Source of the DNA: Alviniconcha marisindica
Lineage: Eukaryota; Mollusca; Gastropoda; Provannidae
Direction: 5' to 3'
NCBI GenBank assembly: GCA_018857735.1
Contig: JABMCL010002541.1
Span: 142,904-206,903 of the forward strand
DNA length: 64,000 bases
The notes below the pieces were generated by a model, which saw only the letters and a program-made list of their open reading frames with translations, made no database searches and was not told the origin of the DNA. A program made the translations under genes and the position numbers. Shown one piece after another: positions 22,024 to 34,000 of this stretch (positions are counted from its first letter, which is position 1; each line of letters opens with the position of its first letter).

Positions 22024-25000
22024 CTGCAACACAAGTTGTATCACTTCATTAATGCAAACAACTACTCTCCAAACATTCCTCTTTACACAGTCTAAGATAA
22101 AAAATATTCTCAGTATTCATACACATACACTCATACATTATGTACTTCTCAGGCATCAAAGTGTGTCCAAATTAACAATTAACACCTATTCTACCCCCGT
22201 GCAGAACCTTAACATACATTAATCTTGCTCCAAGATGTTACCATTTTATTATTTTAAAAAAAAGAAGAAGTTTTATTTAAAACTATAATTATTTATTTTT
22301 AACAATCATACCTGATCTCCACACACAGCTGCTGTTTTCTGTAGTTACTTCTGTTTGTTATTTTTTCTCATTCATTCATGATCTTTTGGCAAAAGGCACC
22401 TACAGTAAATAAACTACGAAATAATTTCCATCACATTCCTTTGACCTATTGTCTATATAATATGCCGCACTATGTCCAGTGGTGGCATCAGACTTCTTTC
22501 CTATCCTCCACCCTCTTCCCACAACTGCCCCTCCACCCTCTTCCCTTAAGGGGTACTGCCCCTCTACCCTCTTCCCACAACTGCCCCTCCACCCTCTTCC
22601 CACAAGGGGTACTGCCAATCCACCCTCTTCCCACAACTGCCCCTCCACCCTCTTCCCACAAGGGGTACTGCCCCTCTACCCTCTTCCCTCAACTGCCCCT
22701 CTACCCTCTTCCCACAAGGGGTACTGCCCCTCCATCCTCTTCCCTTAAGGGGTACTGCCCCTCCACCCTCTTCCCACAACTGCCCTTCCACCCTCTTCCC
22801 ACAAGGGGTACTGCCCCTCCACCCTCAACCCACAAGGGGTACTGCGCCTCCACCCTCTTCCCACAAGGGGTACTGCCCCTCCACCCTCAACATACAAGGG
22901 GTACTGCCCCTCCACCCTCTTCCCACAAGGGGTACTGCCCCTCCACCCTCAACCCACAAGGGGTACTGCCCCTCCACCCTCTTCCCATTGCCCTCCACCC
23001 TCTCCACAGGGGTTGCCCTCCACCCTCTTCCATCTGCCTTCCACACGGGGTACTGCCCCTCCACCCTCTTCCTGCATCTGCCCTTCCCACAACCCCCCTC
23101 CACCCTCTTCCCACAGCTGCCCCTCCACCCTCTTCCCACAAAGGGTACTGCCCCTCCACCCTCTTCCCGCAACTGCCCTTCCACCCTCTTCCAACAAGGG
23201 GTACTGCCCCTCCACCCCATTCCCACAACTGCCCACCCTCTTCCCACATCTGTCCCTCCACTCTCTTCCCACAACTGCCCCTCCACCCTCTTCTCACCAC
23301 CACCCCTTCCCAAAGCTGCCCCTCCACCCTCTTCCCACAAGGGGTACTGCCCCTCCACTCTCTTCCCACAACTGCCCTTCCACCCTCTTCCTACAGTTGC
23401 CCTTCCACCCTCTTCCCACAACTGCCCTCCACCCTCTTCCCACAACTGCCCTTCCACCCTCTTCCTACAGCTGCCCCTCCACCCCCTTCCTACAGCTGCC
23501 CCTCCACCCTCTTCCTACAGCTGCCCCTCCACCCTCTTCCTACAGCTGCCCCTCCACCCCCTTCCTGCAGCTGCCCCTCCATCCTCTTCCTGCAGTTGCC
23601 CCTCCATCCTCTTCCTACAGCTGCCCCTCCACCCTCTTCCTACAGCTGCCCCTCCACCTCTTCCTACAGCTGCCCCTCCACCCCCTTCCTACAGCTGCCC
23701 CTCCATCCTCTTCCTACAGCTGCCCCCCCCCTTCCAAGTCCCTCTCTCTTCCTACAGCTGCCCCTCCACCCCCTTCCTACAGCTGCCCCTCCATCCTCTT
23801 CCTACAGCTGCCCCTCCACCCCCTTCCTACAGCTGCCCCTCCATCCTCTTCCTACAGCTGCCCCTCCACCCCCTTCCTACAGCTGCCCCTCCATCCTCTT
23901 CCTACAGCTACCCCTCCATCCTCTTCCTACAGCTGCTCCTCCACCCCCTTCCTGCAGTTGCCCCTCCATCCTCTTCCCATAACTGTCCATCCACCCTGTT
24001 CTCACAACTGCCCCTCCACCCTCTTCCTACAGCTGCCCCTCCATCCTCTTCCCATAACTGTCCATCCACCCTGTTCTCACAACTGCCCCTCCACCCTCTT
24101 CCTACAGCTGCCCCTCCATCCTCTTCCCATAACTGCCATCCACCCTGTTCTCACAACTGCCCCTCCACCCTCTTCCTACAGCTGCCCCTCCATCCTCTTC
24201 CCATAACTGCCCATCCACCCTGTTCTCACAACTGCCCCTCCACCCTCTTCCTACAGCTGCCCCTCCATCCTCTTCCCATAACTGCCCATCCACCCTGTTC
24301 TCACAACTGCCCCTCCACCCTCTTCCTACAGCTCTCTTCTCTCAAAGGGCCAGGGAACAAGGGTGACTCAATGCAAAACAGAAGATGCTACATGCTGGGT
24401 AAATAATCCTGTATGAGTGTTGACAGTTGAAAGGGTCACCTGTGCTTGTCCTGCAGGATCTATTTCAGTCAATCATTCAAAATGGTATTTGTACGGTGCA
24501 AATCCATACACATTCTAAGCACCTCACATATTGCAATACAATAATATAATACACTGCTATAATACAATATAAAACAAACAATACAATCATACACTGCTAT
24601 AATACAATATAAAACAAACACAAGAACACACTCATAGAGCCATACATGTATGCCATTAAGATAGTAAGCATTTTCCCTCTTTCAGCCTGCTCATGACCAT
24701 TACCCCCCCCCCCCCCAACCAATAATAAATATAAGAACGATGCTGACATGACTCGCAGTCAAAACATTGTGTGTGTGTGTGTGTGTGTGTGTTTGTGTTT
24801 GCACGCATGCTTGCGTGATTGCATGTGTGTGTGCATGCAATGCAACACATGTGCATGTAACTGGATGTGTAGGTGCCAAATTACTCAAAACTGAACCCTT
24901 TCGATCACAAAGGGCAGCATGTGACACAAACCCTACCCCCACCCCCACCCCCCAGTGAGAAGGGGGATCCCATTTGCTAGCTGATGCTATAATAAAAAAG

Positions 25001-28000
25001 AATGGGCTGTGCTGAGACTAAGAGACAAATTACCCATGGATGACAGTGGATCAGAATCAGATGCTTTTTTATTTGTTACTTAAAGGAAAAGTCCAAGGTT
25101 TTTAAGTATGCAAAATGACCATCGAAATGATTGACAAATGAGTCACTAGTTTGAGATTTAATGAAATTAAAAAAATTAAAAAATAGTTTGTGTTGTTTTT
25201 TAATCGATTTTATTTTCTGTAGGCTGGCCGAGACTGTTGTCTCGGGTCCTCCATCAGTCATGTGACTTTCTCGGAAGTGACATCAGTCTGAGGAGTCAGT
25301 GCGGTTGCTATCTTAGATTGTTCATTGAATGTGTATGCGTGTGGTCGACAAAAAGCTCTAACCATGCTGGCCTGCTGTGTTGCAGAAAACTGTAACAACT
25401 CACAAGCAACCAAAAGCATAACTATGCACGAGTTCCCGTGGAATCGACCCGCTGTGAGGCGAAAATGGGTCAAATTTGTACTTTGATGCTGCGCCTCAGT
25501 CACACCCATTTGTGTAGCGAGCACTTTGCTGAGTGCAATTTCGTAAACTTTATGGCGGAATACCACATGGGGTTTGCTTCAAAGCGGAATTTGTAGGGCT
25601 GTCCACAGGGTAACCGACTTGGAAAAAATTCAAGTTTGAATCTCCTAGGATGAAGCTGATGAGCAGCAAGCACACAGCATGATACCAAAAACTGAGAGAT
25701 ACACTGATACCCCAAAACAAGCGCTAACAAGGCAAAGACAAAAAGTCTAACATGAATGCCTATGGCAGAAAAGGCCGTTGAAAGAAAGAGACTGTACACA
25801 AATGCCTGTGGCAAAGAAAGAAAAGAACAGACCACAAATGCCTGTGGCAAAGAAAGACCAAACCACAAATGCTGGTGGCAAACGAAAAATGGCTGCCCTA
25901 ATCAGGCAAGCAAACAGCTGACCACCAAATGAAAGAAACAAAACAGCTGAAACCACCTCAAAACCGCAAACAGTTGCCTACCTGCAAGCATAAGGCGGAA
26001 AAAACACCCCAAAAAACACACCACCAAATCACAACAGTCTAATAGACTACTGTCTGCCACAAAGGAGTGGACAACTACAGTCATAAGAGCACAGACCAAA
26101 AATAACTGTGCAACGACAAACAGATGGAAAGCCAAAACTAACCATAACTAATTCTAACTAACCCTCACTAACCTGGCTTGCCATCTAGAAAAACAAAGGC
26201 TGCAGAATGATAAAGCAAAACACTAATCAGGACTACCGAAGACAAAAGCATCTGGATGTAAACAAATGCAGACGTCAAGAGAAATGCAAAATGGCTGCCC
26301 TAATCAGGCAAGCTAACAAGCGGGTACGAAATGGCCAAAAGCAAAGATAAAAACTGAAAGAACGCATGGTAAAAAAGAAGGGGAAAGAGAGAGAAAACAA
26401 CAACACTTTCTGAAAAGAAGAGGAGGCAGTAATGTCAGTGAGCAATGGGACAAAGGCTGGATACACGTAATCCGTGTACATGATATAAACCCAAATTAGC
26501 AGTGACAACAACACGGCAGGCAACAGGCGCTCACGAATACCCCACACAAAGAAAGAATGAGAGGTCTTGTTAAACATCGAGACTACCCCCCTCACTCGTA
26601 CATCGTAAATGAACAATATAACTTGAGAAACAAAAGGGAAAACCAAGAAAAAGAACCGGTAACTAGCTCAACCCCAAATCGTAACACAGGGAGGCCACGA
26701 AATCGCTAGTCTATTGAATTAGAATGAACAAAACTTTTTCATTTTTACATATATATGATGAAACAAACAAGGATAAATTGGGAAAATAAAATAAAACACC
26801 AATAAAAGGCAGGCTCCCTGATGAGGTCCAGCCTGTTGTGAAAGCTAGAGTAAACAGAACGAAAAAGACTGAAACGTACGCACCTAACAAGGCTCAAGAA
26901 AGAGGGAAAAAACAAGGAGGAAATAAACAAAGGCCCAACTACTGACAATGGCATCGGAGCTTCATCCTTGGAGATTCGAACTGGAACTTTTTCCAAGTCG
27001 GTTACCCTGTGGTTACTGGCCATTTTGCAGCGACTCCCCGAGTGACGTAGTGTGCATATGTGCACATGATTTTCAGCGTCATGGCGACGCTTTCGGTACG
27101 ACAGAATTTTTTTAACCCTCAGATCACAATTTCACCTACATTATTGTTCTCAGCGAACTTTAATGGAAATCGTGTCAAAAATCACCCCAAACCTTGGACT
27201 TGTTCTTTAACACAGACCCACAACATAGATACTGTGCACAACTTTCAGAGAATCCAACTTTTGCTAACCTTTTTGTTTCCAGCATGTTCAGAAAAGTAAC
27301 AACAACAGAAGTCAAAATTGACAGCAAGTATGGTGCCAAAAAATTCAAAAATACCTTGAAGAAAGTTACCTTCATACCAGTACTTACACAAACAGTATCA
27401 CATACCAAGTTCAGCAAAACTGGATCTAAGTTGGCAAACCCCTCACCAATGACCACCCCTCTTTTACAACTGTTGATTTCTAAGGCCGTTGTTCAGTAGA
27501 GGTTCTACTGTACACTCATTCAAATTTCTAGTCCTAAAGTGGCACTTTCTCACACTCACGAAGCAAGTCGCCGTGTCACTTGTTTTAAGGCAGCTTCCTT
27601 CTTTGCCCTGTGAGCTTTGCTGGCCTTTTCTGCAAGGGCCAATGCAACCTTGTCTCTCTTCGGGACATCAGGAATCTGAAAAAGATTGACACTGAGATTT
27701 AATGCTCATTCAACCAGAAAGACTGACACTGACATCCAGTGCCCAGTCAACTGCAAAGATTGATATCCACATTCAATGCCCAGTCAGCTGCAAAGACTGA
27801 TGTTGACATTTAATGCCCAGTAAACTGCAAAGATAGATATCCACATTCAATGCCCAGTCAGCTGCAAAAGACTGATACTGACCTTTAATTCCCAGTCAGC
27901 TGCAAAGATTGATATTGACCTTTAATTCCCAGTCAACTGCAAAGATTGATAATCACATTCAATGCCCAGTCAGCTGCAAAGATTGACATTGACCTTTAAT

Positions 28001-31000
28001 TCCCAGTCAACTGCAAAGATTGATAATCACATTCAATGCAAAGGCCCTAGCAGGGTATCAAATAAAAAATAAAACTAGCAGTCTAATTCACTCTTGATGT
28101 CATATGTTGCTTTAGTCTTGAAGAAGAAAATGAAGCTGAATGAACTGGGAGGGTGGAAATCTAAGGAAGAATTCTAGGCAGTAGGTGAAGTGTACACTGC
28201 CATAGTCTGACCTACCCCAGGCCTTAAAAGGGAGAAGCTTTGATAGTTCTGGGTTCCAAGCAGATGGGACCTTAACTTCTGCATCCATGGTACCCCAATG
28301 CAGGGACCGGTAAAATAAAATGCAGTAAATACCCACAGCCTGAGCTCAGGCTGTGGGTATTTTCCAATTTCCAATATGCACTATCTTGACCTGACTGGTT
28401 TGTTTCTTGTGTATTTTGAGATTCCCAGTGAGACACAATTAAACTGATATGATCCTTGATATTTAGCACCCAGTCAACCATGGGGTCATAGCATGGTGAA
28501 ACAAGTCATCAAATCACAAGTATTATTGGCTGTTGATATTTTGCACTTTAATTGAAAAGGATTACTGCAGTCTGTCTGGTGATAGTGTCCCATGCCAGCT
28601 AGGCCACATTAATATTTCCTTTTTAAATGCTCGTCTCCATGTTTTCTTACTCCAATTCCATTCTGTGTCAGGCATATGGTTGTCTTCGGCAGTGTGCCTA
28701 GACAGATTTGGCACACCACCCACGCCCCCTCTATTGCTACTTGATACTTGTGACCATGGCAGCTCTTCCGTGTCACTGTGGATAGCATTGGGCCCAAACA
28801 TGCCAAGAATTATCTGGAGACACCTGTTCTGTGTGCTAGCCTAGCTGTGTTTCCAGCACTCATACATCATGTACAAAACTACAATGCAACTCTCAGTCTT
28901 GTTTTCAGGCTTACTTGTAGAGAAGTACACATTACAATGCCCTGTTGTACACTCTCAGTCTTGTTTTCAGTGCAAGAGGAGTACACATTACAATGCCACT
29001 GTTATACACTCTCTGTCTTGTTTTCAGAGTGTTAGAGTACATTATCAGTCTTGTTTTCAGACTCAGACTCCTAGATGAGTACACATTACAATGCCCTGTT
29101 GTACACTCTGTCTTGTTTTCAGAGTGTTAGAGGAGTACACATTACAATGCCACTGCTATACACTCTCATAGTGGGTTCACACGATCGCATAAGTTTGCAA
29201 CTTTTCCCCAAAATGTATTACTATATGTAGCCTACCCTTAGGTCAGAAACGACATTACCGTTAAAAACCCCAGCACATATGTTAAAAACAACCACACCAT
29301 GTAATAAGTGGAAGATTTTTCTATCAATCCTCATGTCATTACATTTTGTTTAGTTTGACAACACCATGACATGTTTCAAACTTCTGCAACAGCATCAAAA
29401 AGATTGAGAATCGAGCTGAAAATTTGCATACTTATGCAACTTTTTGAAGCCACCTGTGTCAGAAACATGCTTATTGTAAAAAATCTAGAGCACAAAAAAT
29501 TTCAAGAGTAGTACCACGTGAAAGATTGTTCTATCTGTTCCTTACATTCTGAAAATCATGTCACATTCACTTTTACCACACGGAACCGTGCTGCAAACTT
29601 CTGCGACAAACATCCAAAATCAAAAACTTGCAGACGTCTTTTCGGATGGTGTTGCTGTTTCAGGGCCTACCACTTAACAATTATGGAGTGGAATGTAAAA
29701 AGAATAGTACCATGTAAAAGATGAGAAAATTTCCTATCAGTTACATTTTTGTGTGTTAACTTTGCTTTTATTTTAAACACACTGCACTGTGATGCATGCC
29801 AGTGTGATGGCGTCATAAAATTTCAAACTAGACCCCAGAAGTTGCATACTTATGCAACTTTTTGAAGCCACTAGTGTCAGAAACTTGCTTATTGTTAAAA
29901 AACCCTAGAGCACAGAAAATTTCGGGAATTGGTCCCAAACGGGGAAAGAAGAAAAAATTGTTCTATCTTTTCCCTTTACATTCTAAAAATTATGTCATTT
30001 TTTAACTTTGACCACAGGGAAACCCAAATGTTGCAAATTTTCTGCGACAAACTAAAAAATCAAAAAGTTGCAGACGTTTTTTCCCGGAAAAGGGGTGTTG
30101 TTTTTTCGGGGCCCCTACGCTTAATAACTAGGGAGTGGAATGTAAAGAGAAAAGTCCCAATGTAAAAGATGAAAAAATTTCCTATCAGTTACATATTTTG
30201 TGTTTTTTAACTTTGTTTTTAAATTTTAAACACATTTCACTGTGATGCATACCAGCGTGATGGCAGCATGAAGTTTCAAACTCGACTCCAAAAGGGTTGC
30301 ATACTTCTGAAATTTTTTTGAACCATTTGTTCAGAAATTTGGTTACTGAAAATAACTAGGGCACTGAAAATTAAGCAAATGGTACCACCAAAAAGATGAA
30401 AGATTCTTCTAATCTGGTTCAGATTATTCTTTTTTTAATCTGACCACACCAAAAACCGTGTTGCAAACTTCGGGCGACAGCCCAGCATTTTTCGGGAAGT
30501 TGCAAATTTTAAACGAGGGAACCGTCATAAATTGTCAAACCTGGTGAATAAAATAAAAAACCCAAAGAAAAATTTAAAACCATACCATATGAAAAAAGAG
30601 ATTGTTTTCCGTCCAGTTTCATGTTTGGGGGATTGATTGATTTAATGTATTTTGACCATACCTTTCCGTGGTGCATAGCCCGTAAAAAAATGTAAAAGCT
30701 TTCAATTCAAAAATTTTTCCTCCCCTAAAAAATTTTGCTTTTTGCATACTCAAAAACAAAAGGCGGGGCATTAAAAAACCCGGCACACATAAAAAAAATA
30801 AAATGACAACAGATAAAAGAGGAAATTTAAAATCTATTCACTCCCCAAAACCCCTTTGATTTTTTTTCCCTTCGGTTTTATCCCCCCGACTGATTGCCCA
30901 AAGACCCGGGCGACAATTGCAAAGTTCTGGGACCCGTTTGACCCCAAAGGGTTTAAAAATTTACGGGCAATTTGGGAAACTGGCACACCAAATCGCTCCC

Positions 31001-34000
31001 CAAATAACCCCTTTTGGGTTTGCTTTTTTGTGATAGTGCGTTGTCTATGCCCCTGTTTAAATTGGGGTTTTGGGAAACGGGTTTAGCTGATCAAAAAAAT
31101 ATGTAAACGTACCTGCCCTACATTGGCAGAATATAAATATTTTTCTTTTTTCAAGACAGCACACCCAATCCCAAAAATTTCATTTATTGGAGTCTGAAAT
31201 CAACAGAAGAAAATGCCCAGATCTAATGGCTGATCTAATGCAAAATTGAACTAGTAAACATTGATGACACAGAGGCTTCCCCGCCTAACTACAGATCTAC
31301 CGGCTCTATTATACATCTACATACTTTTTAAAATTAATGTGTTTTATCCTACCACCATGGCTATGTATGAGCACCTTCCTATCCACAAAAATATAAAATG
31401 ATAAATTTGGATCAAAACCTTTTCCTGCCCGATGGAAAAAATTCAAATAAATTCTTCTTCTTTTCCAAATGTTTTTGGGGATAGGAAAAACCAAAAAGCT
31501 ATTTGGACTACCAAACCTACAAACCCCATGTTTGGGGCAGTGGCGCACCTGTTTCGAGGGCCATATCGCACCTGCTCAGAAACCAAATCGTTCAATAACA
31601 TGTAACAGTCTTTCGATGCATATACCTGTGTGGTTTCCAGACCGACAAAGTTGCCCATTCATTCAATACAACTGTGCACCACATACATGCCCATTCAGGC
31701 TATTGTCTCCTAAACCACAGACCTACCCATCAGTTAATGTGTAAAAAATAATTAATGAGCTACTGCATGCCTTTTAACCCCTCGGGTGACGTAAAAAACT
31801 ACCCGTTTATCCACCAAGCTTTTTTCTTGCTATTTTCACAGTTCACGCAAACTGTCAGCACAGTTATGCCTCCCCCTACCCACAAATAGTTTAGTTAATT
31901 AATACCCTGGGGAATCTTCTCATTTTCCACATACAGGTCCACAAAGGGAAATTATTTTTTGGACTGGAGGTGAGTGTAGAGGTAAATTTTTGTGGTTAAC
32001 CGGAAGGAAAGGATCAAGATGAACATGTTCGGTGGGTATATACACGGGTCTGTAAATGGACAGGTAAGTTTACATATCAAGTTAGACGGAAATCATGAAT
32101 TAAATAATTACGAAGCTTTATGAATGGATAGACCTGTGTACGTTGACAAATAGGTGAGAGAACATCAGGCTGGTTTACGTTGTTAGCTGTAAAGTAAGCA
32201 TGGACATACTCAGGTAAATTACATGTAAAACATTAAGTGAGTGGGTAGGTAGACCTTTGCAGTTATCTGGAATGAAAGCATCAAAATGAACAGGTAGGTT
32301 GATGAACAGGTACATCTGTGAGCCAGGTAGCTGAGCCTTTCCGGTCACTGACCTTGATATAACCATCCTCATTGACGGCATAAGAAACCTACCTTCGTGG
32401 TTAGCCGAAAGGAAATAGCACCAAGATGGATAGGTAGATTTATTTTTGGGTGGGTCTGGGTAGATTTATTTTCAGGTGGACAGCGGGTGCATCTATGGCC
32501 ACGTGATGGAGTAGTTTAGTCGTAGTCTACAGATAGGTCTTCGTGGTTATCAAAGGGAAAACATCATGATAAAGGGGGTAATTTATTTCTGGGTAAAATC
32601 GTATATATGTAAGCAGTAGCTGGGTGGACGGGGGAAACGTGGAGGCCAAAACAGAATGGATGGGAAAAACACTGAACGGGGGGTTTTTTTGAATGGGGCA
32701 TCTTGGGCAGGTAACAGTTGAATTTGGGAGGTAGGGCTTCATGGTTATGCCCGAAGCATCAAAAAATTTAAAAGGGGAATTCATTTTCGTGGGTCTGTCG
32801 GTACGCAGAAACCCGCCGATGAGTTTTACGATAAGTTGCTGAAAGCCAGGGGAAAAACACCCAAAATTGAACCTTTTATTTATAAAAAGGGAAAACTGCG
32901 AAAATTTAGAAAAAATTTTAGAGGACAGGTACAAATTTGGGTTTTTCGGAATGAAATAATCAAAATGAACAGGTAGGGTAATGAACGGGTAGACTATGGG
33001 CATGTTTCACCAAATATTTTTGGTGGCAGGAAGTTTTGTTGGGTTTGACAAAAAAGAAGCATGAAGATAAACAGGTAGCTTTATTTTCGGGTAGATCTGT
33101 TGTACATACCCCCCCAAAAATTTAACTGAAAGGTGATGTTATGCCCAAAAAGGGGCCAAAAAAAACTAACAGGGGAAGTGATGAAAATGGGAAAAATTGT
33201 GGACACTTTGAAATGTTGAAGGAGAAACCTTTCATTTTAAACAGAATAAAAATTTTAAAATTAAAAGGTAGAGTTTAAAAAACGGGTACATTATGGGCAG
33301 GGATAAAGTAGTTGTGGTGACAGGGAGGTTTTGTGGTTAGACGAAAGAGAAGATGAAGATAAACGGAAATTTATTTTTGGGTAGATCTCTGTGTATGTAC
33401 CCCAGTAGAGAGTTTTTAAAAGGGCATTGTGCAGTTTTTGCCGAAAAAAGGCCCCCTAATCTTTAAAAAAAAAAAAGGTTTCAAAAAGGTTTTTCGAATG
33501 GGGACAAATGTTTGGGCATTTTTTCCCGTGCAGTAGAAATTTTTGACCCCCGGGTTAGGGAAATCTTAGCACTAATGTGATTTTAAGTATGAAAAAAAGA
33601 AAAAGGTAGGGTCATAAACGTACATCTAAAGGGTAGGGGAAAAACCCCAAGGGGTTGTGGTTTACAGGTTTGGTTTTTTTTTGGTTTGACGAAAGAGAAG
33701 CCTTGGGGGTAAAAAAGGTCAAACCCCGGGGGTTGGGAGCGCAAATAAAACGTACGGTAATCTTGGGGGTTTAAACGAATTAAATAAGAAATGAAAAAAA
33801 AAAAAGGGGTAGGGTCCATGAACGGGGACATAATTTTGGGAGGTACACAATTTTTTGTGATGACGGTAGGGCTTTGGGGTTAGACGACGAAACATGAAGA
33901 TAAACATACCATGGGGCCAGTAGAAAGCTGAAGGGTAGATCTAGCGGTTTATCTAAAAAAAAGTATAAAATGAACAGGGAGCTCATGAACGGGTAATTAA

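Noticed and set aside
22378..24406. Very long open frames (up to 534 codons) in three forward frames, Pro/Ser/Leu-rich
   Set aside because: They are translations of the pyrimidine-rich minisatellite; all three frames stay open equally, and the region is an intron of ESS2.
25500..25868. 122-codon minus-strand frame opposite the THAP remnant
   Set aside because: The plus strand carries the recognisable THAP pattern; the minus frame is Phe/Ser-rich and repetitive (CHRHLC-type repeats).
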